Assembly (NCBI GenBank): GCA_023678885.1
Contig: CM043013.1
Location: 14,788,791-14,852,790 of the forward strand
Source of the DNA: Pogostemon cablin
Taxonomy: Eukaryota > Streptophyta > Magnoliopsida > Lamiales > Lamiaceae
Direction of reading: 5' to 3'
DNA length: 64,000 bases
In this document: positions 33,877 to 47,370 of the stretch, piece after piece
How the letters are laid out: each line of letters starts with the position of its first letter
Numbering within the stretch: the stretch's first letter is position 1
Notes under the pieces: model-generated
Database searches by the model: none
The model's input: only the letters and a program-made list of their open reading frames with translations
What the model was told of the DNA's origin: nothing
Translations under genes and position numbers: made by a program

Positions 33877-35377
33877 TGATTAGCCATAACTTGTAGTCGG
33901 GTTGACCAATTCAAAAATTTATCAAACCACATGGAGGTAAGCACTAGTCCTTAAGCGATCTCACATTTCTTGTAATTTTATAGAGACGAATCATCAAAGT
34001 TTTTTTGTCAAACAAGTAATTAAAATCAATCAATGCAAGTAAATAAGCAATGATCAAGCAAACAAAATTAAAATTACTGAGATTGGTTTTCCAAGTTAAA
34101 CAAAAGTGAGATTAACAATACTTAAGAAGTGGTAACTCTAGGAATTATGTAAAAAATTCATATGCATCATGGATAAATGATTAAGGGCCAATACTAATTT
34201 CTTCTAAACTTTCTCTCGAAATGAATAGAATGTGAATCCAAATAAGAATCCCAAAATAGCTCAATGGATTGGTTCTCACTCAAACAATTCCAACTACATA
34301 CTAAGCTTAAATGAGAATCCCCTCACACAATCAATCAACCTCTCGATCAAACAAATCGGATGTCTTATCAAAGGGTTCTAAATCCTAAAAGATATCTCTA
34401 TATCTTTAAGACTTATAATGCACATGAGGTGTATGATGAATTGATTCAATGAAACTATCCTAAACATATAATTGATTTCTCAATCTAACCAGATGCCTAT
34501 AATAATAAATCACACAATTCAACAAATACAAATTAAGCAATTAACAATCAATGATAGAAAATCATAAATCCAATCAACACATGAATTAAAATATATAGAT
34601 CCCCAAAATTAACCAACAACTATTATGTTGCTAAACTCACCATGGAGATCAGCCTACCATAATCATAAGATAACTAACATAGACATTAAAAACCTTACAA
34701 GTCATGATAAATAATTAGGTTTACTACAAAAATTGGATGAAAACTCTCTTAGATTGGCTCCAATGGTTATCACATTCCTTTCCTTGCAATTTCCTCTCTT
34801 CCTTGCTTCTTCTCTTCACTTGGATGAAGGATTTATTGTGAGATGATCATGGAGTGAATAGATGGATGAAAGTGATGAAGGATGTGTTGTAAAATTAAGG
34901 AACAACTGGATTTCGGATTCAATATGATCAAAATGTTAAAATGAATTGGTATTTATACCCCTTGGAGACCTTCTAGAAGATATATAAAAATATTCTGTTA
35001 TGGCACTGACACGAGTCGTGTGCTGCAGCACGAGTCCAGTCATCTCAGGGTTTCTCGATCAAACTCAACTCAAAATGACACACGAGTCGTGCGCTGACGC
35101 ACGGCCAAAAGGTGGCCGAGTTGGATGTTTTGATGCTGCTACATGGCTACTCCTTACAGGCCCGTGTTGGGTACACAGGCCGTGTGCTGCAACACGGCTC
35201 GTGTACCCTACATGGCCGGCCGTGTTGATGCTGTCCTGTTTCTTCTTCCTTGTTTTATCTCCCATCTCTATTTTTACTCCGTTTTCACCTGTTTTACATA
35301 TGATTAAGTTCATTCACACACAATTCCATAAAAAACACATAACACCACCAAGTAATACATAAATACGAATAAAATAC
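33877..35377 (-). repeat. 5' LTR of element D, copy 2, truncated
   Basis: The duplicate of 21741-23240 with the same truncated U3 and the same junction to C pol. TATA box at 34950-34957 and U3 repeat block at 34998-35230. The shared junction shows that the deletion came before the duplication. Confidence 0.85.
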
Positions 35378-38132
35378 AAGTCTGATATAGGTTGGTCTCT
35401 TGATGATTTGAAAGGTATTAATCCATCATATTGCATACATAAAATAAGGTTGCTAGATGAAGCTAAGGGGAGTATTCAGAATCAATGGAGGGTTAACCCT
35501 ACAATTCAAAAAGTGATTAGGCAGTAAATCTTAACGTGGTTAGATGCATGATTATTTATCCCATTAGTGATAGTCCCCATGTTTGTCCATTGCACGTTGT
35601 AGCTAAAAAGGGGGCATGACTATTTTGAAAGTCGATGACAGAGAGGCATTAGCACTAGGATTCCTACAGGATGGCGTGTGTGTAAAGATTATAGGAAACT
35701 AAATGAAAATACATGCAAAGACCATTTCTTTCTTTCTTTCATGGATCAAATATTAGATCGTCTAGTAGGGTATGAGTTTTATTGCTTCTTGGATAGGTAT
35801 TCGGGTTATAATCAAATCATGATTGCACCTGAGGACCAAGAAAAGACTACTTTTACTTGCCCTTATAGTACCTTTGCTTTTAGAAAGATGCCTTTTGGAT
35901 TATGTAATGCGCCTACTATATTCTAGAGATGCATGATGGCCCTATTTGATGGTTTGATAGAAAAGATCATGGAGGGGTTTATGGATAATTTTTCTGTATT
36001 TGGTTCCTCCTTTGATATTTGTATGTCTAACTTATTTATTGTTTTGAAGAGATATCAAGAAATTAATCTTGCTTGAATTAGGAGAAGTGCCACTTCATGG
36101 TAAGAGATGGGATTGTTCTAGGACATCATGTTTGGCCAAGGAATTGTAGTTGGATAGAGCCAAGGTGGTGGCAATTGAGAAGCTCCCACCACCTACTAAT
36201 GAGAAGGGAGTGCGGTCATTCCTTGGACACGCCGAATTTTAGAAGATTTATCAAAGACTTCTTAAAATACTCCAAGCCCTTGTCTCACTTACTTGAAAAT
36301 GATGTTCCTTTTAATTTTGATGATGAATGTGTAACAACTTTTCAGGTTTTGAAGGAGGTTCCTATTATGCACTTATCTTAATCACATCGAATTGGACTCA
36401 GCCATTTGTACTTATGTGTGATGCAAGTGATCTAGCACTTGGAGTGATGTTTGGGCAGTTGAGAGAAAAGATGTTATGCGTAATCTACTATGTGAGTAAG
36501 ACTTTTTATGCAGCACAAAAGAATTACACTGTCATTGAAAAGGAGATTTTAGCTGTTGTGTATGCATTCAATAAGTTTTGAGTATTTGGTTGGCATGAAG
36601 ACTATAGTGTATATAGATCACTCTGCAATCCGGTACTTGATGGAAAGAAGGAAGCGAAGCCAATGATCGTTAGATGGATCCTTCTTCTACAGGAGTTTGA
36701 TATAGAGATCCGAGATAAGAAAAGAACAGAGAATGTGCTAGCGGATCACCTATCCAGGTTAGAGACAAGGAAGCATTGTGATGAACTGTTTGAATACATA
36801 GAAGAGATGTTCCCAAATGAGAAGATTATTGCGGTGTTTCCTGAAGGAGTGGAGATAGCTTGTGTAGTTGCTGCTCGAGGAATAGATCCATGGTACACTG
36901 ATTATATTAATTACATTGATCAAGTGAAATTCCTAAAGGTCTCAATTAGTATCAACTTGCCAAGTTTAAGAGAGATGTTGAGACCTTCATATAGTATGAT
37001 CCTTTCGTCTACAAGATTTATACGAATTCTATCTTTCGTAGGTGTGTGCTCGAGATGGAGAGCGTGCTTGATTTTTGCCATGAACAACCTAACAAAGGGC
37101 ACTTTGGAGCCCAAAAGACTGCAGCGAAGGTTGCAATCCAGTTTATATTGGCCTACCTTGTTTAAAGATTCTGAATCATATGTAGCGACATGCGATAGAT
37201 GTCAAAGGATGGGATGTCACTTCAGCCAAGCATCGTTGTAGAGATCTTTGATGCATGGGGAATCGATTGTATGAGGCCTTTTCCACCATCTAATGGATTT
37301 CTCTACATCCTTCTTGTTGTTGACTATGTTTCTAAGTGGGTGGAAGCGATTCCAACTCGCATGAATGATTCTAAGACTGTGTTGTCATCCATAAAGAAAC
37401 ATATCTTTACCTGCTATGGAGTTTCTAGAGCTCTTGTGAGTGATGAAGATTCACACTTCGTCAATAGGCTTATTGAAAGAGTTCTCAAGGAGTATTGTGT
37501 TAAGCATAGGGTTACTATACCCTATCATCCTCAAGTGAACGGGCAAGCAGAAGTCTCTAACCAGCAAGTGAAGTAAGTTTTGGAGAAAATAGTCGGAACC
37601 AATAGGAAGGATTGGGCTATGAAGCACGATGATGTCTTATGGGGGTTTCAAACGGCATACAAGACTGCATTAGACATGTCACCTTATCAAATTATCTATG
37701 AAAAGTCGTGCCATTTACCCATAGAGATTCACCATAAGGCTTTTTGGGAATTGAGAAGTTTGAACTTATCTCTTAAAGATCAAAAAGAGTTGAGAATGAC
37801 TCATATCAATCAATTGGATGAGTTCAAAAATCAATCTTTTAAGAACTCGATGATCTACAAGGAGTGAATGAAGAATTGGCATGACTCAAAGATCACTTTC
37901 AAGGATTTTAATCAAGGTAACGAGGTATTACTCTTTAACTCCAGTTTCAAGCTTTTTGCAGGAAAATTAAAATCAAAGTGGACGGGACTGTTCATTATCT
38001 ATAGAGCCTATGGAGGGGGAGTTTTGAGATCATAGACAAAGATGATGACATTACATCAGTGAATGGGCATCGATTGAAGCATTTTAAGTCACCGGATGAT
38101 GCTTGCGTCGTCTTTGAAGATTCCTTGAGTTG
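35378..38132 (+). pseudogene. pol: pol of element C, copy 2, with the true 3' end
   Basis: Same order as copy 1: RT (FMDNFSVFG with the Asp to Asn change), RNase H, HHCC and integrase core. One stop of copy 1 is absent: at 36690 copy 2 has CAG where copy 1 has TAG at 24556. This opens a 192-codon frame (36663-37241). Past the duplication edge the integrase C-terminus is preserved (GKLKSKWTG near 37960, then VNGHRLKHFKSP near 38060-38100), ending about 38132. Confidence 0.88.
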
Positions 38133-38304
38133 AATTGGTACCATCGTGACTCTCCCACGTTAAACACGAGCATCTGTTGGGGGCTTTCCCTCCTGTTTAA
38201 TTGCTTTATTTATTTTGTGTCAGTAAGAAATTCTTATATTTAAGGTACTTACATATCGACAATTACATCTCTCTGCAAACTTAGTTTCAACATAAGTTTT
38301 TACT

Positions 38305-38319
38305 AAGTTTGGAGGGGTG
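38305..38319 (+). other. Internal polypurine tract of element C
   Basis: AAGTTTGGAGGGGTG, about 175 bp after the end of pol. It corresponds in place and sequence to the internal tract of element D and resembles the C LTR tract at 40752. Confidence 0.7.
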
Positions 38320-38624
38320 TGATGTTCTTACCTCATCGTAGCACCAAGAGTATAATCTTTTTTTGTAACATTTGTAAGGGGAATTGATTTTTTGCAGTAT
38401 ATTGAAACTTCAACCGGTTTTGATGTGTCGATTTTTTGTAATTTGCCTAGTGTTCAATGGTGTTTAGTTATTTTATAGTCTAAGCGGAGTTAAATACATG
38501 ATTTATTGAGTCTAATTTGGTTCTCTAAGCTATATTTTCGGTTGATAATGATATATGATGTTGTATTTGAGTCTGAGTTTTATAGGGGATGAAGAAATTC
38601 ACGAAAAATGGGCATCAGGAAGCT

Positions 38625-38990
38625 ATCTCGATCAAACCACTTTGGCTCAACCAAGAAGTTCTGGTCGAGCTACAGTCGAGCTACACTCCGGATGGCTAGT
38701 TCAGTTTACATAGAGCTAGCTTGACCAAATCATACTTGTCGAGCTATGGTCGAGCTAAACAAGATGAAGTTTTCAGTTTACAGAGGTGTAGCTCGACCAA
38801 TCCACTGTAGCTCGACCAAGACATTTTGGTCGAGCTGAGGACGAGCTGGGAATGGTTCAGTTTACAGGTGCCTAGCCCGATTAGGTCAAGCATTTCTTGA
38901 CCATGCAACTCAAGTTGAGCTAGGGCAGAAATTGTGATTTAAGCCAGTTTCTGTGCACCGCTCGACCAGTTTCCACTACCCTTCTCCGAG
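38625..38990 (+). repeat. LTR-like inverted-repeat cluster downstream of C pol
   Basis: Repeated CTCGACC and GGTCGAGC words, with the perfect stem AGCTCGACCAA (38809-38819) and TTGGTCGAGCT (38826-38836). It starts about 305 bp after the internal polypurine tract. The same words open about 190 bp after the LTR start at 40766. Confidence 0.8.
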
Positions 38991-40751
38991 CACTCATCCC
39001 GAGCTGTAAGAATTTCACTCTAATTTCACACCACACCTTATTTTTCCTCTCCACACACTTCCACACCAATCTTTGGGAGAATTCAAGTTCAATTTTGGGA
39101 CTTTTATACTCAAAATTTGGGACTTTCACCGTTCGTCACGTCTACTCCATGTCTAGTGAAAAAGGTATGTTTTCTTGACTTTTTACCCGTGAATTTGAAT
39201 ATTATAAACTTAGTTTGGATGGGTGAGTTGATTAAACATGTTTTTAGTTGGAATTGAAGTTTGAATATTTGGTGTTTTTGTTGAAATTTGACATGAATTT
39301 GCATGGGTTAAATGTGTATTGCATTGATGGAATTCTGTGAAATTGATGATGCATATCTTATGAGCTTGAGTTTTATTGTAGAATGTATACATGGGCTCGT
39401 TGATTTGAAGTGATGATAATGAGTAATTGAATTGTGGAAGTTGAGCATGCTTTGGATTATTTTGAATTGTTTAATTGTGATGAATTTTGAAGCATGTTGG
39501 ATTCTTGTAGTATGTTGAATATGTGAAGTTGAGACTTAGGAATCTTGATTTAAATTTTTCTTGATGGATTCATTGGATATTTGTGATCTTGATGATTTGG
39601 ATAGTCGTGACGACTCTTCTTTTGTTATGCATGTGCACTTATTTTTTATGCATGAGGTTTTTGTTGATGAAAGTTGTGTATTATTTATTACTTGTAGTTT
39701 ATGTAGAGATTGATGTTGATTACGTTCTTTGAAAAGTGCTCAGGAAATCTATTACCCATATGAGAATTTGAGCCTAATAATCATGCTACATGAATGCATG
39801 ATGGTTTATTCTTGAGAGTATTGTTCATATGTTTATATTCTAGAACTTGGCTTGGAGTCTTGTTTGAGATTTATGATTGTTAGATGCTAGGACATGATCT
39901 TAGGCCATTATTCTTTGATTGAGTCACTTAGCCAAATTTTACCTTACCTTTTAATGTGTATATCATTGGAAGCCCCGTTGAGCATTTAAAAGCTTTTTCT
40001 TTGGCAAGCCATTGATAAAAAGCCCTTATTCCCTTTATTTAAGCCTTTAAATACCTTATTTACCAGTAGAGAGTTGAGGTGAATAAGTTGCTAGTGTTGA
40101 ATTAAAAGAAAGGAAAGAAGGAACATTAGTGTAGTGAGAAAATAAAGGAAAAGTGTGGTTAAATCTTGTTGAGGGGGTAGTGCTCGAAACTGGTACCCTA
40201 ATTGTGTTTAGAAAGAAAAGATGTTGATTCCAAGCAAGGAAGGAGAAAAGGAAGTCAGAAGAGATCATGAGAATGATGATGGAGAAGAAAAATGAAGCTG
40301 TTTGCTGAAAAGAAAAACTCCAAGGTAATCCTCTACTTGTGAATTAGTTACTTTATCTATATTCTCCCACCTTTAACAAAGAGCCAACTTTACAATCTAA
40401 AAGTCAAGTCCTTTGTGATCGTAGGCTTGATATGATTATGAATTGATTTTTGAGACCCTTCCCAAGCTTATGCTTATGTGAATATATTATTGATTTTGAG
40501 TGTAACCTTTAAGTGTACATCTTTACACTTGAGAGCTAGAGTAAACACTTATCTAGTGAGCTAGATGACTTAGCACTCGTAGAAGTATTGTGATAAATTG
40601 ATATTTTTGCATGAATGATGGGTACGATGAATACATGTTTTGAATTAATAGAATTGCATGTGTTAGAATAAGTTGTACTTGTTTTGAGGATCTTATGAAT
40701 TACAGTCTATTGCCTTTGTTTTGATTGTGTTGCCTCGGGATGAGCAATATG

Positions 40752-40765
40752 GAAGTTTGGGGGTT
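40752..40765 (+). other. Polypurine tract of element C
   Basis: GAAGTTTGGGGGTT directly before the LTR start TGATGAG. Confidence 0.85.
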
Positions 40766-40954
40766 TGATGAGATTGATAATTCATTTATTTTGAGCTCCA
40801 ATTTATCTGGAAAGTGAGTACGATTTGGTTTATTATCAAGACAAATCGTGTTATTTATGAAAAATCCACGAATTCGGTGCTACTAAGGCTATTTGAGCAT
40901 ATTTACACAGGAAAATAGGTTAGAAGTGCTCGAAATTGAAAAATACATTTTTCG

Positions 40955-41205
40955 AGGCGTAGCTAGACCACGGAGACATAACTCGACCAAGCTCAGTCTG
41001 GTCGAGCTATGTGAGGGAAGTCAAGCTGGAGGTCTTCAGTTTACAGAGTTCTTGTTCGACCAAGGTCGTGCAACTCGACTAAGGCAAGTTGGTCGAGCCA
41101 TAGGCAGTTAAGCGAGCTGAGAGGAGGACGAAGTTTAAGTTTACAGACACGCAGCTCGACCAAGGATGTCCAGCTCGACCAAGCTCAATCTGGTCGAGCT
41201 GGGAC
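40955..41205 (+). repeat. U3 inverted-repeat cluster of the C LTR
   Basis: GGTCGAGC-type words. CAGCTCGACCA (41171-41181) pairs with TGGTCGAGCTG (41191-41201), the same stem as in C gag. Confidence 0.85.
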
Positions 41206-41301
41206 ACGTAAGTGGCGAAACATCGGGATTTCACTTCCAGTGCGTGCATGTGTGTGTTTTCCATAGAAAAGTCAAGTAAAGGTCCATAAGGAGAGCTTAT
41301 A

Positions 41302-41312
41302 AGTATAAAAAG
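41302..41312 (+). promoter_or_regulatory. TATA box of the C LTR
   Basis: AGTATAAAAAG, placed after the U3 cluster as in H, G and E. Confidence 0.6.
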
Positions 41313-42417
41313 GGATGCAAATTACATCAAAAAAGAGAGTTAGATTCCACATCCATCCTACACCACATCCAAACCCTAACTCCATCATATGGAGCTATAG
41401 AGAGAAATTCGTTCAGCGAATGAAGTGAGAACCAAGTGAAGATTCAAGACGGAGAGAGAAGCGACGGTGCCCACATCTAGGGTTTACTTCACAACTTAAT
41501 CTTTCTTGTAATTTTCAAGAATGGGTAAGATCTATCCAATCACCATAAATATTCTTCAAAGTGTCAAGGACTAGAACCTTTTTGGTAGTTCTAGGGTTTA
41601 TGAAGGTTTTACTAGTTAATTAGACTTCAATGTGTATACTCCGTACAACACTACTTGTGGATTTATTTTATATAAGACTATGCATTTTTAATTCATACTT
41701 AGAGTTGTTTTGTGCATCATTAACTATTATATAGAGTCTGAATATATATTTTGGTTATTGATTGAGTGCGTTCACTGCTGAGCAGGATTCCATGTTATGA
41801 TTCTAAGTGAGGGACTCTGAAACTTCATTAGAACTATCTTATTTAATCACTTGTAAATTGAATTGAATTCAGATTAGTAAGTATGATAAAAGAATAATTA
41901 CATAGTACCTATAAAAGAAGATCATATCGGGTTAGAGTACTTAGTGCACGAGAAATAATTGATACTGATAGTACCTAGAAAGGGGGTGAAATTATGTTCT
42001 TGCTCCAAGGTAATTCACACATGTTACGTGCTTGTCTACTTATGTCTACAGAGTAGATTTGCATGGCTTAGTGATGCGTGCATAATCCACAAGGTAGAGT
42101 CGGATATTGATATACAGAAGGGAGATTAATAGTAAAACTGGATGGCCAGAAGATCTACCTATTTTCTCACTTGTTCAACTCTTGTTTATTCTCTACTGTC
42201 TCTATTTAATTAGTTATTTAATTATTCTGTTTAGTAGATTAATAATATTCATCCCGGTAAATTTCCAAATAATAGTTTTAATTAATTTAGATAATAATAA
42301 ATTGATAATCAACTATCCTTTGGGTTCGATAAATAACTTGGTCGCTTTTCTAAGTTACAATCGCATCCTTCATACTTGGAAATTAATCATGTGTTGAGAT
42401 AACGCCCATCAAGGGGA

Positions 42418-42422
42418 ACTCT
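42418..42422. other. Target site duplication of copia B, left
   Basis: ACTCT, repeated at 51378-51382 after the other LTR. Confidence 0.9.
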
Positions 42423-43800
42423 TATTGGCGTTTGGATCTTTTGGTTAACGTAAACCGTTAGAGTTCCATGCAATTCTACAGCAGCAAAAGCATAAGAGTA
42501 GAATCGAATTACCTTTCACCAGGGTTGATGTAGAGGTTGAATTCTCATCGATAGCCTGCGCAGTCACACGGTTTTAGGCATATCTCTCTCATCTGATATC
42601 AAAATCTAGTGATCTATACACCAAAACGATTCAATCTTTAGTGGCTTTCCAAAAGTATATCACATGTACAGTTTCAACTTCCACAAGATTTTATAAAAAA
42701 TGGTAAAATTGATGGATAGAAATAGTAAACGACCTTCCGATCTTCTATTGTATTCCTAAGCCACATCTTGACGTTGGTGTGGGCAACGATCTACAGGACG
42801 AACTCAATCTGCAGTCAATATACTTTTCACGAGTTTATGCGTGTGATTCAGTGTATCCAGACTGTTGAGATTGACTATATATATAGGCTACAATAGGGAC
42901 CAGGAGGAGAAATTAGGGTTTGGGCCTTCCATTGGGCTTAAGCATCCAAGTTTAGCCCAAAAAATATAGTTAAGTCCAATAATAATAAATTATTCCACTA
43001 AAGAAAAATATTATTGCACAGCCACCCTAATCCCAAATTGCGTCTATGGGCTCCTTCTTATTATGAGCCTGTTAATCTCCCTGTGTTTAAGATTCAATGC
43101 CCGTTAATTAATTAAGTTACTATCAACTCCATTAATAAATATAATTACCAAGAGTAGTACCACTCAACCTTATTATTATGCCGGAACAAGTCAACCTGTA
43201 GGGTTTACATGATAATCATTATGAGCTCCTCAAGGGGACATCATAAACCAATTCCATTAGGACACAGATTCCTTCTACAATCAAAAACACACCATAGAGA
43301 CAACACCATCTCTCAACTCACTGAGCATACTGATTTATCTTTTAAATCTCACATTGATGAATCAGAGAAATAAATACTGCCTTACGTGTCAAGCTTATTG
43401 TATAGGGATTAAGAGTACGAACATCCATAATAACAGAGATTAAGTTTTATTATATAGTCAGTATAAACTGAACGATCTCAACGGCGGTCCTATTCCATAC
43501 ACAAAGTGCACTAGTGCAATTTTATAGTCAAGACAGACTAATGCCAAATCACACTACAACCATACCTATAGATAGTCCCTGTCTATCTCGGTTGTGAACA
43601 TCGGTTTATACTTTATAAGGAGCCGATAATATGATCTTCCGTGTGACGCCGCACACCATATTATCTACAGTATAAAATAAATGGACTTTTACAACAACAT
43701 TATTGCAAATGTTTGATCACATGATTCTTATTTCAAATATTGTCAAATTGTTAAAACATTATTCATATAAAAAGTTAGACTTTTAGTATACAATCCAACA
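42423..43800 (-). repeat. 3' LTR of copia B
   Basis: 1378 bp, TATTGGCG to CCAACA in plus reading. It aligns with 49181-51377 once the MITE is removed; the other LTR lacks about 50 bp near its start (after TTTTGGTTAA). Confidence 0.92.
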
Positions 43801-43801
43801 A

Positions 43802-43811
43802 TCTCCCACTT
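43802..43811 (-). other. Polypurine tract of copia B
   Basis: AAGTGGGAGA on minus, one base from the LTR, the usual copia form. Confidence 0.82.
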
Positions 43812-43978
43812 ATACTAAAAGACTATGCTACCATACATCTGATTCCCTCTCCCACTACTTGACTATTGAAAGCTCTCGCCTTAAGGTCCTTATAAAAGGA
43901 TTTACCAAGTTATCATCTGATGCAATCTAGACGACAACAACCTTCCCCTCATTATACGATTACTCGTATCAGGTAGTA

Positions 43979-46600
43979 CTAGCTCTCAATGTGTTTAATT
44001 GTCTTATGGACTCGTGATTCCTTTAAGTTTGCAACTACACCATTATTATCATAATAAATTGTGATAACCTTGGACAAACTCAGAATCACATCTAAGTCCA
44101 TTATAAAATTTCTAGAACATACAGATACTTTGGCTTCCACAAGGATTTTTCCATGGTGGAGTCCGAAATATTTTTCTATACAACACTCCTCCATGCTATA
44201 GATCTACTTCCCAATTTAAACACATAACCTTGAGGTGGATTTAGTGTCGTCCCTATGATTGAATCTAAGTAACCGTCAAGAAGTAGAATCAATCCGGTAA
44301 GATTACATATAATACCAGTCCTCTTCAGGCACTTCAAATATATCTTACCACAATTCAATATTCTTGCTACGGGTTACCTTGATACTCACTGACTAAGCTT
44401 TCCAATATTCTTGCAAAGCAGATATTCAATCTCGTGCATAACATTCCCTAGATTAAGCTTCCTTATTGCCAAAGCATAGGGAACTGTCTTTATCTATTTT
44501 ATCTTCTTTTGTGTCTTAAGACACAAATCCTTAGATAAAATCACATGCTAAAACGAGTGAGGATTGTATCAATTCATGAAGCTCAAGATAAGCACAACAT
44601 CCTATCTTGTGATTATTATTACTTTGATCGCAATGATATACTTTGCTTCTCTTAAGTCCTTCATTTCACACTACTTCATTAACCATACCCATATGCCCGA
44701 CAATACTCTTTCGTTATCTCCAATAAGTAAGATACTATCTACATACATACAAGAAATACCACCATGTTTCCGTCACTCTTTTCAATATACAAGATCCATC
44801 CGAGCATCGATTAAGTCCATATGACTAGATTTCCTTATCAAAACGGATGTTAAATGATCTTGAAGATTGCTTTAGTCCACCGATTGACACTTTTAAGCTT
44901 ACACTCAAAATGCTCTTAACCCTTTGCAATGAATCACTCTGGTTGCTCCACATAGATATTTTCCTAACAACTTCTAATCAGGAAAGCTGTCTTGACATCA
45001 ATTTGTTTTACCTCATAATTAATATAAGTAACAATAAAAGAACCTGGATCGGCATAATGTGATCGATTCTCTTTTAATATTGTATAGCCACAGATCTAAC
45101 GGCTTTTACACCATTTAGTGGTTCTACAAGCTTCCAGATTTGATTTTGAATCAATTGCAACTTGCTAAGATTCCACTTTTCGATCTTGTAGTGATTCGTC
45201 ATGTCCATGGGCCAATTTCATATTTCTTAGGAACCAAGTCTCATGACTTTCCTCAAACATAAATCTATCATATTGTGAAATAACTCTCCCACTACGACAA
45301 GGTACTATATGCAATTGTGTATCAGATATGGCATGCGATCCAGTTTACTTGTGGTATATTCTCTCGTACAATTGGTACTAAAATTTATGTTTACCTTCTC
45401 ACACTTCTTAGAACATTTTATACATGGCTTTATGATTTATTACATAGTCTCTTTCCGAAATCTAGTGTTTGTGTTAATAATCACTTCTGATCTTTTGGAC
45501 TATTTAAATAAACCACCCTTCATTTTTCTAGGATATCCCACAAATATCAATTTGACATGTTGTTTCTTGGGCTTATCCATAAAATGAATTTAGTAATTTC
45601 AAATAATTCATCACCTATCTAACCATTACCATAAGAGTCTTATTCCTTCTTTCAGCCACACCATTCAACTGGGGTTTGTCCGATGTAATTAACTTGGGAT
45701 TTAATCCCAATCTCTGATTAATAGCTCCTAACTTTCCTAAGAGGTTTTCGCCACCAACATTTAAATCGTAATAACTTGATATATTTTCCATGACGCTTCA
45801 CTGCATCAGTCATGTACTTCTTGAATTAATCATAGTAATCAGACTTGCAGTGCATCAAACAAATATATCTTGTTTCTAGAATAATATTCGAATATTCATA
45901 AACATCTCTCAACGGGACAATCTTAGGATCGCATAAATCAGAATGAACCATTTCCAACATATCTTTTCATGGCTCTTTACCTCTTTGCCTAGTAGAGGAA
46001 ATTAATCATATTCACTTCCAAGTAAGGCTAGCTAGTTCGATAGTTTCCACTTCCAATAAACCTAACTGTCCATCGGCTATCAATTTTGAATTGTACTTAA
46101 GTAAAATGATCTAGTCTTAGATGCCAAAGGTATGTTTAGTTCATCTCCCAAGGTTCCTTTCTTTTACTAAAATTAGAAGATGCCTTATTAATTACTAAAC
46201 ATTGCATTCGTGGGGATTAACATGAATTAAGAGTGTACAAATTGTCACTATCGTACCATAACTGATTATTATTTGTTAATGAATAGAAACCAAAATGAAA
46301 TTCTTTCTAAGAAAACATATGAGAAGATAATTTCTTAAAATCAAACGTTTATTCCTATCAAAAGATAAATAAACAACTCCCACTGCAACGACCACTATTT
46401 TTGTAGTTTACACATGTACTCAATAATCTCATCATCACTTAGTTGCAGGCAAGTGATTTCAGTATTTACACACAACATGTTAGTAAACTTCATCACTAAT
46501 CATGCTTCAATAACTATTGAATGAGATACCATTCTTGTTTACTTCTTGATGAAAATTGGTTTTACTTCGCCATACGTTTTGGGAGAAGTTTCCCACTATA
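43979..46600 (-). pseudogene. pol: Copia B pol remnant: integrase, RT, RNase H
   Basis: RNase H is clear: GYLDS ... QGYVFKLGSRSIAWRSV (near 44180-44290), then YDNNGVVANLKESRVHKTIKHI (43985-44060). The integrase signature PQLNGVAERRNK reads across 45637-45676. In the RT catalytic box YVDD has become YVDS (near 44720-44745), with LLIGDNE intact next to it. No frame is open for long. The order on minus (integrase before RT) is the copia order. The upstream limit is approximate and gag was not recognised. Confidence 0.8.
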
Positions 46601-47370
46601 TATAAATTGTTGTAATTCAGGTGAAACTTGCTCAAAACGTTTAGACAAATTAAAAAAATAAATTGAGCTAGGTTTCCCCTTCAATTTCTATTCCAAGTAT
46701 CTCCGATTCATTCATCAAGTTAACCATGACCTCTTGTCTTTCTTACTTACTCAAGTATCCAAAGAGTCTTACGAAACCATCATATTTCTATGAACATCTC
46801 ATCTCACTAAAGACATAAATAGGCATCAGAAGAAATTCTTAGTGAGAACACATATTTAATTTCCTAAGCAATAATAATTGAAATCAAGATTCTTTTCTAA
46901 TTATTTATTTAGGATAAGTAAATATTATTTCCTTTAGTTAACAGTAAGCGAAATAAATTATTCGAAAACTCAGAGAATCAAATAAATAAATATAACGATC
47001 AAACTCTTCAAATTTAAATTTTATATTGATTCCCTCAATAAACAATATAAAATAAATTCACCGACATCTCAAGCACCGTGAATTTGCATGCCACGTTAGT
47101 GTGGATGTATACAAGCCCGAACATTCGCAAGAGAAGATTTTACCCTTAATTCCATATGTCATAATTTACCTTATGACTTAATGATTAATAGTCGGTTGTC
47201 CTTTAGCCATGCAATTTAATAACAGTGACTCCATTGGGAAGGATACATATTAATTGCACCTAAGTGTATACCATTATTTGATACAAGTACATTACTCAAG
47301 TTTGTGTGTCTTACAGTTGGAAAAGTCCACACGCCCTCAAATAATTTCTTTTAACCATCAATTATTAATT

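Larger units (their letters stand above)
25810..37949. repeat. Tandem duplication of about 12.1 kb, unit 2
   Basis: This unit is the near-identical partner of 13673-25809. Beyond 37949 the sequence continues into the true end of C pol (AAGCTTTTTGCAGG), so unit 2 keeps the original right flank and unit 1 the original left flank. Confidence 0.93.
38133..40751 (+). other. 3' region of element C between pol and LTR
   Basis: About 2.6 kb without a credible gene. It holds an internal polypurine tract (38305) and a GGTCGAGC repeat cluster (38625-38990). The rest is AT-rich sequence in which I find no trace of an ORF3 protein. In element D the equal region carries ORF3, so C has either lost it or never had it. 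Confidence 0.65.
8042..42411 (+). mobile_element. Athila-lineage element C, split by nested insertions and a duplication
   Basis: The outer limits of one plus-strand element: the last 13 bp of its 5' LTR, tRNA-Asp primer site, gag and protease remnants (to 10982), pol (23241 onward, present twice), a long 3' region, a polypurine tract and a complete 3' LTR ending at 42411. Copia A sits in its 5' LTR and element D in its middle. About 360 bp between protease and RT are missing compared with element E (the part equal to roughly 63191-63548). All coding parts are broken. Its target duplication should be AGGGG (42412-42416). Confidence 0.85.
40766..42411 (+). repeat. 3' LTR of element C
   Basis: 1646 bp, from TGATGAGATTG to CCCATCA. 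U3 repeat cluster at about 40955-41205 and TATA box at 41302-41312, then the R-U5 half common to H, G and E. It is followed by AGGGGA, not by a primer site, so it is a 3' LTR with host flank to its right. Confidence 0.9.

Noticed and set aside
38133..40751. Search for a surviving ORF3 in element C
   Set aside because: Frames on both strands are short and none resembles the ATHILA ORF-1 pattern seen in element D.
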